Position numbers and translations under genes: made by a program
In this document: one piece after another, positions 23,901 to 38,900 of the stretch
Layout of the letters: each line of letters begins with the position of its first letter
Numbering within the stretch: the first letter of the stretch is position 1
Origin: Trogon surrucura
Lineage: Eukaryota > Chordata > Aves > Trogoniformes > Trogonidae
Reading direction: 5' to 3'
Assembly: GCA_020746105.1 (NCBI GenBank)
Contig: CM036617.1
Coordinates: 179,270,412-179,334,411, forward strand
Length of the DNA stretch: 64,000 nucleotides
The notes under the pieces: model-generated
What the model was told of the DNA's origin: nothing
Seen by the model: only the letters and a program-made list of their open reading frames with translations
The model's database searches: none

Positions 23901-26900
23901 AAACATTAGGAAAAACTTTTTCACAGTGAGGATGACAGAGCACTGGAACAAGCTGCCCAGGGAGATTGGGGAGTCTCCTTCTTTGGAGACATTCAAAACC
24001 CGTCTGGACATGTTCCTGTGTGACCTTCTGTAGGTGATCCTGCTCTGGCAGGGAGGGTTGGACTAGATGATCTTTCAAAGTCCCTTCCAACCCCTAACGT
24101 TCTGTGATTCTGTGAACATTGTTCCCATTTAGAAGGACATGAGGGAAGATCCAGGAGACTACAGACATGTTAGTCTAACCTCGGTACCTGGAAGAGTCAT
24201 GCTGTCTGCTATTGAAGTACACATAAAGAACAATGCAGTCTTCGGGGACAGTCAACATGGGTTCACAAAGGGGAGAGTCCTGTTTAACTCATTTGTTATC
24301 CTTCTGCGGTAAGGTCACCTGCCTAGTGGATGAAGGGAAAGGCGGTGGATGTAGTTTTTCTGGATTTTAGTAAGGCTCGATACCTGATTGGAAACCGATG
24401 ACAAATGGTGTTGCTCAGGGTTTGGTACTGAGACCAGTGCTGTTTAACATCTTGTCAGTGACATGAACAGTGGGACTGAGTGCACCCTCAGCAAGTTTGC
24501 CAACACCACCAAGCTGAGTGGTCAACACACTGGAGGGGGCCCATGTGAATGAAGGGGAGGGTCTCTATCAGGGAGCGTAGGGATAGGACAAGGGGTAACA
24601 GTTTCAAACTTAAAGAGGGTAGATTTAGATTAGATATTGGGAGGAAATTTGTTCTTGTGAGGGTGGTGAGGCACTGGAACAGGTTGCCCAGGGAAGTTGT
24701 GGAAGCCCCCTCCCTGGAAGTGCTCAAGGCCAGGCTGGATGGGGCTTTGAGCAACCTGGTCTAGTGGGAGGTGTCCTTGCCCATGGCAGAGGGTTGGAAC
24801 GAGATGATCTTTAAGGTCCTTTCCACCTCAAACCATTCTACGATTGTCTTGTTTGGAGAAAAGGAGGCCGAGACGTGACCTCATTGTCTTCTACAGCTTC
24901 CATAGACAGTGGAGTTGAGTGCACCCTCAGCAAGTTTGGAAATGACACCAAGCTGAGTGGTGCGGTCAATATGTCAGAGAGACGGGATGTCTTCCAGAGT
25001 GACCTAAACAAGCTGGAGAAGTGATTCCATGTGAACCTTCTGGGGTTCAACAAGGCTAAGTGCAAGGTCGTGCACCTGGGCCGGGGCAATCCTCGTTATT
25101 AGTACAGGCTGGGGAATGATGTGCTGGAGAGCAGCCTCACAGGAAAGAGCTTGGAGGGGTACTGGTGGACAGAAAGCTGGATGTGAGCCACCAATGTGCG
25201 CTCACAGCCATGAAGGCCAATTGCATCCTGGGCTGCATCAGAAGAAGCGTGGCCAGCAGATCAAGAGAGGTGATTCTGCCCCTCTGCTTTGCTCTGGTGA
25301 GACCTCACCTCGAGTACTGTGTCCACCTCTGGAGGGCCACGGACCTGTTGGAGCGTGTCCAGAGGAGGGCCACAAAAATGATCAGAGGAATGGAACACGG
25401 TCAAAGGAATGCAAGGACAGGCTGAGACAATGGGTTCTGTTCAGCCTGGAGAAGAGAAGGCTTCAGGGAGACCTTAGAGCAACCTTTCCAGTACCTGAAG
25501 GGGCCTACAGAAAAACTGGGGAGGGACTGTTCACAAAGGCGTGCAGCGACAGGATGAGGGGCAATGGTTTTAAAATAGAGCGGGGCAGGTTTAGACTGGA
25601 TATCAGGAAGAAATTGTTTACAGTGAGGATGATGAAACACTGGAACAGGTTGCCCAGAGAGGTGGTGGAGGCCCCATCTGTGAAGACATTCAAGGTCAGG
25701 CTTGATGGGCCTCTGAGCAACTTGATCTAGTTAAAGATGTCCCTGCTCACTGCAGGAGGGTTGGGCTTAGATGACCTTTAAAGTTCCGTTCTAACCCAAC
25801 ACATTCTGTAATTCTATGATTTCTGTGATTCTTGCTGAGAGGAAGGTGCTGACATCTTTTCCCTGGTATCCAGTGATAGGACTTGTAGGAGTGGTTCGAA
25901 GCTACGTTAGAAAATGTTCAGACTTGGCATTAGGAAACGTTTCTTTACCAAGAGGTTGGTCAAACACTGGAACAGATGTCTTAGAGCAGTGGTCAATGCC
26001 CCAAACCTGTCAGTGTTGAAGAGGTGTTTGGACAGTGCCCTTAATAACGTTTTAAATGTCCATCAGGCAGTTGGACTAGAAGACCGTTATAGGTCCCTTG
26101 CAACGGACTCCTTCAGACTCGATGCATTTGCCAGTTCAGTGAGAAGAGCACATCCTGTATGTTTCCAGTGAAAGAATTTGTAAATTAAATTAAACTGTAG
26201 CTAGAGTATTTTAATTAATAAAAGAAAAACAAAAAGGACATTACTGAAAGATCTGCAACTGCTTACTGAATCTGACACTTGAGAAAACAATCCTGAACAC
26301 TAAAAGCCCTTTGAAAAGATAATGATGTACACACCACTTCCCAAACTTCTTACAAACTATCTAAATCCCATGTGAAATGTAAATGAAAGCATATTACTTC
26401 TTGATATTGGCAAATTAAATGTGTATTTTATGAAGATCCTGGTTTGGAGACGTGACATTGTGTGAAGTTAAAGATTCATTTAGACTTTATGTTTTTTATA
26501 GGTTGAATGACAGTGAAATTGAAAGGCATCACTTTAAAGATCAAGATATGTACTCTGACAAATCTGATAAGGAAAATGACCATGACCACGAGGAATCCGA
26601 TAATGATGGATTGGGGAAAAGTGAAGAAAGTGACAGCGACACATCAGAGCGTCAGGATGATTCTTACATCGACCCAGAACCGGTTGATGTCAAGGAAACT
26701 ATTTATTTAGAGCAGAGTCCTGAAGAACTTGTGGAGGTACAGATGCTGTTGATGTAGTCAGCAACCAGCCTGTCCAAATAGCTGATATTTTCGGGGTCAG
26801 ATTACACTTGAAAGCTGACTTGCAGGACTGGTTTCCATATTTTCAGCTGTAATTGCTGGAAAAAGTTCTTTTCACCTGTGTTCCACTCTGCTTTGCCAGT

Positions 26901-29900
26901 CTTGTGGTTGTGTCTGAGATTTTGACAGAGATAATGAGATTATCTGGAATATTTCTCAGACAGAAAGTGCTCAGTTTGAAAGGGCCACCTGCAGCAGAAG
27001 TTGACCATTTATGTGCATCATTTTGTTATTATTTCTATGTGATTTTTATTAAATTACTCCTATGTTTTTCTTCAAGTAAAAAATCTTCAAGCTGAAGATT
27101 TTAATGCAAGTTGGCACCTCTTTTTCTCCTGCAAGAGAGGAGTTAAGCAGCTGTGGGGTCTGCAGAATTCAGTGGAAGGCTTGCTGTCTTTCTCCCATCA
27201 CTTACGCAGGTCGTCTTACCTATCCACTGAGGCAAATATGATGGGGATTTATATGTTTATTTACTATAAAAGTACCAAAAAACCCCACTGACAGAAATAG
27301 AGATTAGCTTTTTCACATATCTCCCCTTTTTGCAGAAGTGTTAACTACGAGGTTTTTTTCTTACCCATGGGTCATGAATACTTTGTGCTTTATTACTTTC
27401 TAGTCCTGTAGGAGCAGTACTTCAGAAGAAGCTGAGTTTTTGAATTTTAGAACTGTTGTGAATTTTAGAACTGTGGTGGAAGAAAGGATGCTTTTCCTAC
27501 AACCTTCGCTTTTGATTTCAGAGACTGTAGGGAAAAATATCTCCCCTTTTCTTGGACAGAAAGGAGCAAGTTGGAGCGTGGCTGCTGGTTTTGCTTACTT
27601 ACTCCTAAGTGGTGGTTTTAGTTAAGGAAACCACTGATTCTGTTGACTGCTCAAGGCAATGAAGAGCCTAAATGTGGCAACTGTCATAGTTGGAAGAAGT
27701 TAGTGGAATGAACAGCCCTTTGCTATGCAAGTCCTATATGTGAGAACACAGGGTAATGCACTTGACACCTAGGGAGGGACTAAAGGAGGATTTCTGAATA
27801 ACAATTTACCTCATTTTGTTTCTGGTTTAGGACTACTGAAAACAAATGCAGTTTTTAATGCTGAATCTATCATACTTCATGAAAGATGCATCGTGAGAAA
27901 CTCAGTATTTCTCCCATAGTTGCTCTCCGAGTGGTTCATTTTAACTATCCATTTCCATTCTTATTGCGGCCATAGAATGTGTTAACCTATCTTCTGGAGG
28001 ATTGTTTTTCTTCTTCTTTCTGTAAGCAGCCTTTTGTTCATTCTAGGCGGGAGAGGCTGCTCAGACAGAAGTGGTGTCAGAAGAAAACAAAAGTTTGATC
28101 TGGACACTACTGAAGCAAGTCCGGCCAGGAATGGACTTGTCCAAGGTTGTGCTGCCTACGTTTATCTTGGAACCTCGTTCTTTCCTGGACAAGCTGTCTG
28201 ATTATTATTACCACGCTGACTTTCTGTCTGAGTGAGTCAATCCCATCTCTGCTTTTCATTCTTTTCATATTTTAAAGTAAAAGGGGGTAACAGTGTGTAC
28301 TGAGACTTTTGATCCGATCTACTTAAACATCGTAGATGGCTCAGAGTTTCAATGTTTGTCTGACAAAAAGTCAGCAGATATCCTTGTTTTCTGAAAGCTA
28401 ACTGCCTGAGAGCTCATGGGGTACATCTTGAAGTCTGGCCCATCTTAGTAATTTAATAGCAGTTGTGTTGCAAACATTTCTGGGTTAGATTTTGGAGACT
28501 GGTTAGAAGACTTCTCAAAATAAGTTTAATTTTTTTTTCTCTAGGACACTCATTTTAAATGGTGAAATTTCAGGTTAGTCTTCTTAATACAGTGTTCCAT
28601 TCAAATTTATAGTTGTCTGCTCAAATGTAGCTAATAAATCAAAGACAGTAAATTGAAATATTATTCAAGTCAGTTGTATGTGTGAGTAGGCCAGTTCTCT
28701 AAAGTCGTATCTTATAAGTGGAAGAACTTCAGTGGAGCTGGAACAGAATTTAATGTTAGAAAGAGCAAACTCAGTCATGGAAATACCATTTCTTATTTTT
28801 TTTTTGTTCAATTTCTATTTTCAGACAATTATTTGAAAACTTTGATTTTGATGTAATCAGGCCGAAAGTTTTACAGTACCGCAAATCACGAAACCTTTCT
28901 TTCAGTCAGCTCCTAGATTCAAGATACACGACAAAAGCTGCTTGCGTGCTGTAACTGAAACAATATTGATATTTGATCTGCGCATTCTGTTTGTTTCACA
29001 GAGCTGCTCTTGAAGAGAATGCTTACAACCGCATGAAAAAAGTAGTGAAGTGGTATTTGTCGGGATTCTACAAAAAGCCAAAGGTGTCCTCTCACATATT
29101 ATTATGTCTATAGTCATTGTGGCTAGTTTGAGGGCTTAGGGATGTGCTGGACTAAGATTTTTTCTTTTTAAATGAGATTGTTCGGAATTCTAAAAGCAAG
29201 GTTAAGTTTTCGTTATTTAGACAGATGCATTATGGATCCAGTCATGCTTTAAATAAGCTATATTAAATTGCTTTTTTCTCTTGGAATAGAAGTTGAACTA
29301 AGCATTTTGTGATAGAGTTGTGCCAGTTCTATGTTTACGCTTCCTCAGATGTAACATGCTGCAGTGGGAGAACTAGTATTTCCACTCCTTCAATTAGCTT
29401 TACATTAGATACTCTTATAGTCATGTTGGAAGGAAACAATACTGAAAGAAGAAAGTATTTACTAGCTATCTTCAGACAAAAGCTCTATAATAGTGCTACC
29501 AGATATAGTAAATCTGTGCTGTTTTCCTGAGAATGAAGAGCAGAGTAACTGATCATAATATGCAAATGATGAAATCAAGTACAATGTCCTTTAGCGTATT
29601 TATTCTGATTTTTTTTTTTGTTAGGTCTTATCTCCAGTGACAAATTGGTGAGGTATTTTGTGAGCTCTGCACCTACATTGTATCATTACTCTCTGTTCTA
29701 TTTCTGCTTAGGGACTGAAAAAGCCGTACAATCCTATACTTGGTGAGACTTTCCGCTGCATGTGGATTCATCCAAGGACAAATAGCAAGACTTTTTATAT
29801 TGCAGAACAGGTAGCTGCAATAACCGGACCAAATATTTTGACGAAAAATCAATGTGTTGCGTTTTTGTGCAAGCCAAAATGATGTGGGAGTTTCAGAAAA

Positions 29901-32900
29901 TGTATTTAAATGTATGAACAGTATCCTAAAAGCTCTCCTGGTGAGCATAGGTTTTTTTACAGATTTCTCTTAGGTTTGTCTTCCTAGAGAGACAGAGAGA
30001 AAGCTGTTTCCAGCATTTCTGTTCCCTCTTTCTCCAGTAAAAGTCAGGTGCTAATTTTCTTAACTCTTAAAATGCAGTAAGTGTTTGCTTGGTCTTTACC
30101 TGTACAGATTATAGCCGCATTTCATATGTATTAACTGCATTCTCTTATGCAGCCTGAATGTTGCATTTGGTCATTACTAGCTCAAGGTTTATACTGTATT
30201 GCATATTGTTGTTCATTTGTGTTTTTTGTTTGTGTGTGTGTGTTAGTGTGTTTGGCTTTTTTTGTTTGGTTTGTGGGTTTTTTTCTTTTCATTTTTTCAA
30301 ATATGTGGTTTTTTTCAACAGGTATCACATCATCCTCCAATATCTGCCTTCTACGTTAGCAACCGCAAAGATGGTTTTTGCCTTAGTGGTAGCATTCTGG
30401 CCAAATCAAAATTCTACGGTAAGTGTTGTGGGTTTTTTTATTGAGGAGTGTAAAATTGATGCAAATGAGCTGTGGAGGGAAGAAGGTTGTTAGAAGAATC
30501 AGTGGTTTGATCACTGTTGTATTCTCTCCTTACAAAGTTGTCTCTACCAGTCTTTGGAATTTTGATTTCTTTTTTTGTAGTATTTTAATTTTTCATTGGA
30601 GATGCTGTGTATTATAGTGACTTCACTAGACAGGATAGACTGCAGTGCTAAATATACTGATTTTCTTAATTTTATTGCTTAGTTATTAGGAAATTTTGAC
30701 GGTTGTCGTGCAGTGTGAAAAATGTGATTTTTCTGTCTTTGAATTTCAGGGAATTCATTATCTGCCATACTAGATGGAGAAGGACGGCTAACATTCCTCA
30801 ATAGAGGAGAAGATTATGTCATGACAATGCCATATGCTCATTGTAAAGGTAGTGGGACTTTTTCACTCTCTACGTGACAAAGTTATAAGAAGAGAAGTTT
30901 AATACTCTAAATCGTTCATTATTCTAAATAGTATACTGTGTTGGATTCAAGCTTGTTACCTGAGAAGTACTGTGAACATTGGCAACATTGGTGGTTCTAG
31001 ACTTACATCTATATTATCAGGAGAAAAATACATCTGTTGCTTAATCACAGAATCACGAAATCGCAGAATGTTAGAGGTTGGAAGGGACCTCAAAGATCAT
31101 CCAGTCCAACCCCCCTGCCAGGACCACCTACAGTAGAGCGCACAGGAACATGTCCAGGCGGGTTTTGAATGTCTCCAAAGAAGGAGATTCCACAACCTCC
31201 CTGGGCAGCCTGTGCCAGTGCTCTGTCACCCTCACAGTGAAAAAGTTTTTTCTCGTATTTTTATGGAACCTCCTATGTTCCATCTTCCACCCATTGCCCC
31301 TTGTCCTGTCAGTGGACGCCGCTGAAAAGAGCCTGGCTCCATCCTCCTGACATTCCCCCTTGACATATTTATAAACCTTAATGAGGTCACCCCTCAGCCT
31401 CCTCTTCTCCAAGCTAAAGAGACCCAGCTCCTTCAGCCTTTCCTCATAAGGGAGATGCTCCACTCCCTTCATCATCTTTGTGGCTCTGCGCTGGACTCTC
31501 TCCAGCAGCTCCCTGTCCTTCTTGAGCTGAGGGGCCCAGAACTGGACACAATATTCCAGATCTACATTTTTTGGCACAGAAAAAGATCTTTTTGCGTAAA
31601 TAGCAAGAGCATATATATAGCTATCTGTCATTACGTGGCAGTAATTTACTGAATCATAGAATGGCCTAGGCTGGAAGGGACCTTAGAGATCATTTAATCC
31701 AACCTCCCTGTTGTGGGCAGGGACGCCTCTCAACTACATCAGGCAACACATGAGTTGCCTTTTTTTTTCCCCATGAACAGTTTTGAGCTTTTTCAGTATT
31801 TTTCTCTTGTGAACATAAAAGGCAACGTAGTATCTAGACCTCACTGTGTGATTTGAGTGTAAATTATGACCAGTTGTCTTTAGTTTTACTGTAGGAAACT
31901 AGTCAGTATTTTGTAAAGCTTTCTGAAAGGTCAGTAGTAGTACAGAATACATGGTAGAATCACCCATTTTTAAACTGTTACTTATTCAGGTTTATCTACC
32001 CATATATTCTCTGCCAGAATTCTCTTTCAGAACCCTTATAGTCAGCAACTATAATTTTTTTCTGAAGTTGAGATGCATGAAAATCAGTTAGCAGAATTTG
32101 ATAATTTGGCATTACTTTCATAGGCTCTCCTCTTTCCATTGTTCATGAACGTTTTTAATATTCTATTGGATTGATTTTTTTTTTTTTTATGGGTTGGTGA
32201 GAAAGAATACTTAACAATTATAAGGCATATGAAAGTAATCATAGGAAAGCAAGTACTCAGTGTTGTCAACCTTGTACTTCAAAAAGTCTTTAGGGAGGTG
32301 ATTACTCTTATTTAGATTGTCTGTGGTTGTTTGCATCTCTGTTCTGACTGTAAATACTGCTTCTGTTCAAGCAAAGCTTTTCTTTGCTCTGTCGTAGAGT
32401 TATTTTCCTGTCTTAATCTCAAAAGCTTCGCTCCTCTAATCATCTCCAATAAGACTAAATACCACCCTTGCTAGAGCCAGTAGCTGAAGATATATCTTAA
32501 TAAATGTTTTTTCTTGCTTATCGGTAATTTACTTAGATATTTTAAATTTCTGTTTAGGTTATCTTGTTTGGCAGAAAAATCACGCTTATAATTAGGAAAG
32601 GTCATCTGAAAAAATAATTTGTCCTCTGGCACAGACATGTTTACTCTAGAAATTTGTGCCCAGAGAACTTGGTGGGTTTGTCTTAGTTATTTAGCTGTTC
32701 GTTTGGGGTTTCTTTTATCTCTCTTGCAGGAATTCTTTATGGGACAATGACCTTAGAGCTTGGAGGAACAGTCAATATCACATGTGAGAAAACTGGCTAC
32801 AGTGCAACAATTGAATTCAAACTCAAGGTTAGTAAATGCTGTGAGTGGGCATAAGAAGGAGAATGACCATAACAATAATTAAAAAATATATTATTAGGTC

Positions 32901-35900
32901 ACTTCTTAGATATGATTTGATTTAATATTGAATTGTCTTTTTGGAAACTGAGAAATTTTCATTTTAACTGCTACATACCCAGTCCAGCTATGTGTATATA
33001 GCAACTGGCGATTTTTATTTTTTTAAAAAAAGATATTATATTGTCATCTCTTCTCATAATGTATTCTCCTGGACCCAAAGGTTTTGCCTGAAACTTGCAG
33101 CGCTGTCTTCTTCTCTGGTGATAAGAGATGCAAACATATTGCTAGTTGTATGAATCTTAAGAACAGCTCTAGTGAGGGGAAAAGGCAACATTGTGTGTCC
33201 AAGAAGGTGTGAGAACAGGCGAAATGTTTAGTGATCTGATCAGTGGTTCAGGTGTTTTATGTTTTGTTGTTAAATGATTTTTAATTCTCTAAAAATTGTT
33301 CAGGGTCTTTTTAAACTCCTGGAGAACCCTTGGAGGAGAGTTCAGACCCAGGTTTCCCTCTTCCATCCTGGGTACATTTAAGTTGCTCATGACCCCTCAG
33401 ATAAAGATGATGCAAAGGCTTTGGTTAACGTTTCTATCAGCCTAATACCCAGTGCTAAGCAGCAGTTTACATGGACTGTTTTTGCTGGCTGTATGTGCTG
33501 AAGGTTTCTAAACTACTTAGAGGTGGCTTCAACTTCTGAAAAATACACTTACCATCTCTGAGGCAGAAACTAACGTGAAGCTGAACCAGTAGTTAAGAAA
33601 TGTGCACGTTGAGAGGGAAACTGTATTGAGCTGAAATGATAAGGAAACATAAAAGTTAGGAGGCTGTGTTAATTGATACTGTGCCTCATCAGCCCACAGG
33701 ATACATGTGCACACTCTCAAAGAGAAGAAAGCTTTTATTGTTGCTTCTGCAAGAGTTAATCTCTAGTAACAAACGACCCTTGGCAAAAGTGGCAAAGTTA
33801 GTGCAGGAAATCACTACGGCCTCCAAGATATTGTTATGTCACTGCTTTCTGCATGGTTTTTCATTTTCTTTCCACATGACATAAGCAATGCTTTTGTTCA
33901 GCACATCATTTAAGGAAATACAGCATGAGAGAACAACTTACTGTGGTTTTAGATTTGCTCTGGGGATTAAATAGGCAGAAGTTATAATGTTAAAAACCAT
34001 CAGGGCTGTTTACATCACATTTCATGAATTCACTTTTTTATTAAGAATAAGTATAATTGCAAAAATAATTCTCTGTTGAAATAAACATGAAAGCATTAAT
34101 TCTTCTTTTGCAGCCATTTTTGGGTAACAACGACAGTGTTAACCAAATATCAGGGAAAATTAAACTTGGCAAAGAAGTTCTGGCTATTTTGGATGGTCAC
34201 TGGGTAAGTAGTGAGTGATGGTATTTTATAAATCCTGGCTAATAGTTGAGGCAGGTGTGAAAATAGCACTTAGTTACAAAAAAGATTTACTTTTAAAAAA
34301 GGCATAAGTACCACTTTGATAGAAAGTATCTCTATAGTTAGTTCTCATAAAAGAATAGAATCAACACAGTATTGTTTGCAGCTGTTAAAAGTTGTGTATG
34401 TGTGAGTAGTTCATGAACAAAACACATTTCAGCTTCTGAAACATTTTTAGTATGTGTTAGTACTATGAAGAATTACGACACCAGCATGAAATGTTTAAGC
34501 TTGTTTCAGTTCTGGTGAGATGACATTGGCACCACTGTTTTTTGGCCAGGGAATTGATTCCATTGCATCTCTGTTCCAGGTTAGAACTAGCACAGAATGC
34601 AGAAATTCAATTTTAAAGTTAGCGTATCTAATTATTCTTAACTGCATGCATCCAGAAGAAAAGAAAATCTCCCTACAAAATTGCTTATTCCTCCCTTTTG
34701 TGTTATTTTGGGACTCTCTGAGATTATACAATTAATGTAACTGAATTATATATGTTACAGGACAGTGAAGTTACTATTAGTGAGAAGAAGACAGATGTTT
34801 CAGAAACATTCTGGAACCCAACATCTGATATCAAGCAGCGTAGATTGCCCAGATACACAGTAAAGTTTGAAGAGCAAGATGACTTTGAGTCAGAGAAGTA
34901 AGTGCACTTTAGAGCCATCTGTAATTGTTGTGACAAAATAAAGCTCATCATCTCCAAATTATGAGCAAAATTTATGGTTTGAACATTGAACAAATTAGGA
35001 GCAAGATATGCTTTCCTTCCTTCCATTGTTTGCTGATACTGACCTGTAAAACAAGAAGGCAACACTGCTAAATACAAGGTCATTATTTACAAACCTTACA
35101 ATCACAGAGATTCTTGATGGAACAGTAGAAGAAACATCTATTACAACACAGTAATATTCTCTTGGAGGCTGATCCCTTTACTTAGCGTGTAATTATGGGA
35201 ATGTTTGCAATTACTTCTGTCAACCAGATTGTAACTATGTTGCTCATTTGTCAGGCTTTGGCAACAAGTGACAAAAGCAATAAATAATAAAGACCAAACA
35301 GAAGCTACTCAAGAAAAATACGTTCTGGAGGAAGCTCAGAGAAGGAGTGCCAAAGAGAGGAAACTCAAGGGTGAAGGGTGGACATGCAAGCTGTTCGATC
35401 AGGATGCAGTCACAGGAGAATGGCACTACAAATACGCTGAGTGAGTCCTAGAGTGCTTGTAACAAAAACTGTTTGTTAAATTCTTGGTCATGTCGCTGAG
35501 CTGCTTTCAGGAGCAAAAGAACTCAGATAAATAGTTGAGTTCAAACTCATGAAATGTGCAATGCTACTTGACGTTCCTATTCATGTGTTTTAATTAAAAA
35601 TGCGTAATTTTGTAGCTGAACTTGGTAGGCCTTTCTCCAAAGAGAGGATGTTAATATGTTGTGTTGAAAAGGCAGTGATCGCTAATGCAGGAAACCATGT
35701 AACCATTGCAATGTGTTTCTTTATGGTTATAGGCCTCAACAAATTCATAGTATGTTCTAGAGTTTCTTTGGGTGTGGCACTTCAGGGGTGCATTGTGCTC
35801 CTTTTCCTCCTCCCCTCCCCAGACTGACCAGAACACCTATACAATTTTCCTAGTCTGGAGAATGATACATATGGGCATACATATGTTGTATGTTAAAATA

Positions 35901-38900
35901 ACTCCTGAGAGTAACGTTGGTTTACAGCATGAAGTGGTTAATGCTGGGACCAGGTAGCTCAGCTGAGCTGTCAAATGTGCCCTGCACACATGAGAAGCTG
36001 TGAAGCTCCTTGTGTGATGATCTGGATCAGAATATCACAGAATGTTCAGGGTTGGAAGGAACCTCAAAAGATCATCGAGTCCAACCTCAAATCTGGACTG
36101 GCAGCCGCAGTACACTGATTCTCTCTCATGGTGAGGAAGCCACAATCCTCACAGGCACCCAGTGATGAAGATGCAGCTGCCTCTCCAACTGCTGGGATGC
36201 TTGCTTTATTCTCACCAACTCCTGCAAGAGTCAGCTTGGAGCTGAGCCCTTTGCTGGTGGTGATTTTCACAGAACACCCACACTCAGTGTGGGATTCTTT
36301 GACAATACTCAACACAATTCCATATTGCAAGGATTGTAAAAGTAAAATATCCAAAGATAATACACTCTCGTTTAAATAATTCTGAAACCTTTGATGCTGG
36401 AAGTATATTCCCATGACTAAACCTGGGAACCCTTCACCTTTCTCTACCAGAACAGCAATATTGAGGCAGTGGCTTAAGTGTATCTATAGGGAGGAGAATC
36501 CTCCAGCAAAGGTCTCCAGCAAATTTGCAGCTCGGAGATTTCCTGGAATGAAGCAGGGATCCTGTGTATTTAGCAACTCTCAATGGATTTCTTCACCACG
36601 TATTTCCTCGGTTTCTTCTTAAGTCTAAGCAGACTTTTACCACCCACAACGTCCTGCAGCAGGGAATCCTCCAACCTAGACTGAGTGCTCTGTGAAACAC
36701 ACTCTCTTGGTTTGAACCTTCTAGTGTTTATGATGCCTCTTCCTGTTGGAAGAGTTGTGGATAGTCCAGCTGAACTGCCTGCCCATACTGTTGAACCCTG
36801 GGTAAAACCATGGGGAAAAGTACTGCATTTTAAATCGGTTAGGTCTTAAAACTGCAGAGGATAGTCTATCTTATTAAATTGTGTTCATTCTTGTCTCCTT
36901 GAGGCCTTGAGGTTCAAGGATGTGCCAGGGAAATTTTATTATGTACTAGAAAGCAGTCTGTGCTGGAAGAAACTTCTCTCTTCTTTTCCCCATACAATGC
37001 TGGCTCTCTACCTGGTCCATGTAGAGAGCAGTCTTTTATGCTTACTGTGAAAAATGTGTTCAGTGAGCTGTGGCATTTGTTAATGTATCTGGATTATGGA
37101 TTTAGGCATCTGGATTACGGATACAAAAGACCTTTGGGAGAGCAGCGCCTGGTTCTTATCCAGTTACCTTAAATGACATTGAATTCAAGTCAGGTTAAGC
37201 TAAGATGTAAATGCAGGTCTGTGTTCACAACATCTGAAACAGCTACAAACGTTTTAAAAGGCATAGAGGAGGAGATGAAAGGAAATCCGTGCTTAATCTA
37301 CTCTTGCTAAAGCTGTGCATCAGAATGATCACGCAGCTGAGGTTTCTATCCTGAAAACAGGCTGTAATCAGCGGGAATGTCAGTCTTTGCCTTTGTTTGC
37401 TTGTTGTTCTCCAGTAAGCTATATGTCTTCTTTTTTTGTATCAACCTATACTTGGAAAATAACTTTTAAAAACTCGTAACAAGAAAACTATGCATAGTTC
37501 GTTAGTGCCTTTTGAAACCAGTCTTGATTACTGTTAGCCACTTTGGGATGAAAGCAAGTCTGAGGTGACTGGTTCTTAACCTCTCTTTTGCAGGCATCTT
37601 TTAAAAGAAAAAATAGTTGAAAATAATGTTAATTAAAAAATTAAAATCTTAATTTCCCTGTAGTTCTAAAATAGTAACTCTATGTTAAGCAGAAGATCTC
37701 TCCATATTTGACAAATACATATACTAGCCAGATAAATTTATAATGATATTGGTTAATACAATAGTTTATACTCTTACTGGTTTGACCTAGATGTGAAGTT
37801 TAGTTTTTGACTCTCTTGGCCCTTCAGGGTAGGACTGGGCTATAGCTGTAAGATCCTTTATTCTATGTCTGACTTCATATAGGTGGAACCCTAACCTGTC
37901 CAGACAGAGTAGTTTCAGAGCAGGAAAGTATTTCTTATTTAAATTGCTGTGGTATTAACCAATTATATTCACATTGTCTAGTACCAGACCATGGGACCCT
38001 TTGAATGATATGATCCAATTTGAAAAAGATGGCATCATCCAAACAAAAGTTCGACATCGGACACCAATGGTATGTTCCAGTTTTGTCAGCATGTGCAGCA
38101 GCTTCCAGGGACTTGTATATAATGCATTCTGTGTATAAAGATCATCAAAACCTTGGGAACAATGGGAAATACTATTATGATCCTTCAAAAATGTAGTTTA
38201 CCCAGTCCATAGTCTTTCATTTTTGTGTTGCATCCTAAGTGATACAGATGACTCGGTTTGTTAGGAATATAATGTATTTTTTCCCGTAAACGGGAAGATG
38301 TACAGACTTCAGACTGCTTATGTATCAAAAATTTTCACTTGAACTTCTAATAGATATTGTGCTTTTAACTATTACTGTTAGAATGTGCTGCTTTGCTACA
38401 ATTCTGCTTCTCTGAAAATAATTCATAAGTTTCTCAATTGTAGGTTAGTGTTCCGAAAATCAAACGAAAGCCAGCCAGTCAGAAGAAAGGAGAATGTGGT
38501 TTCTCATCCCCAGAGCCTGATAATCAGGATTCCTCTGGGAGCGAAGGTAGGAGAAGACATATTTGCACACAGAAATAATAATCTTATATGACAGTGAAAC
38601 GGCGCTCTGCAGTCACACATATGCTTCTTATCTTGATGTTTGTTTTATGAAATACTGTGTAGTTTAGATGACAGTTCTATCCAACACGAAGCACATTCTG
38701 GACAAAAAGTAGGTGCAGAATAGCTCATGGTTTTAATTGCAAAGTCTCCTGTCCTTTTAAACATCAGTATGTAGCATATGCAGGCTTAAGTGCCGCCCCA
38801 ATTTAGTATCGGTGGGGGGAAGAATATCATGTTTATAAATTCCTTTTTTTAACTTGTAGATCAGTATGTTCCCAGGAGGCAGTTTAGTGTTGTTGATAAT

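Noticed and set aside
23698-25730. Open frames of 71-204 codons as host genes
   Set aside because: All translate as CR1 ORF2 C-terminal sequence.
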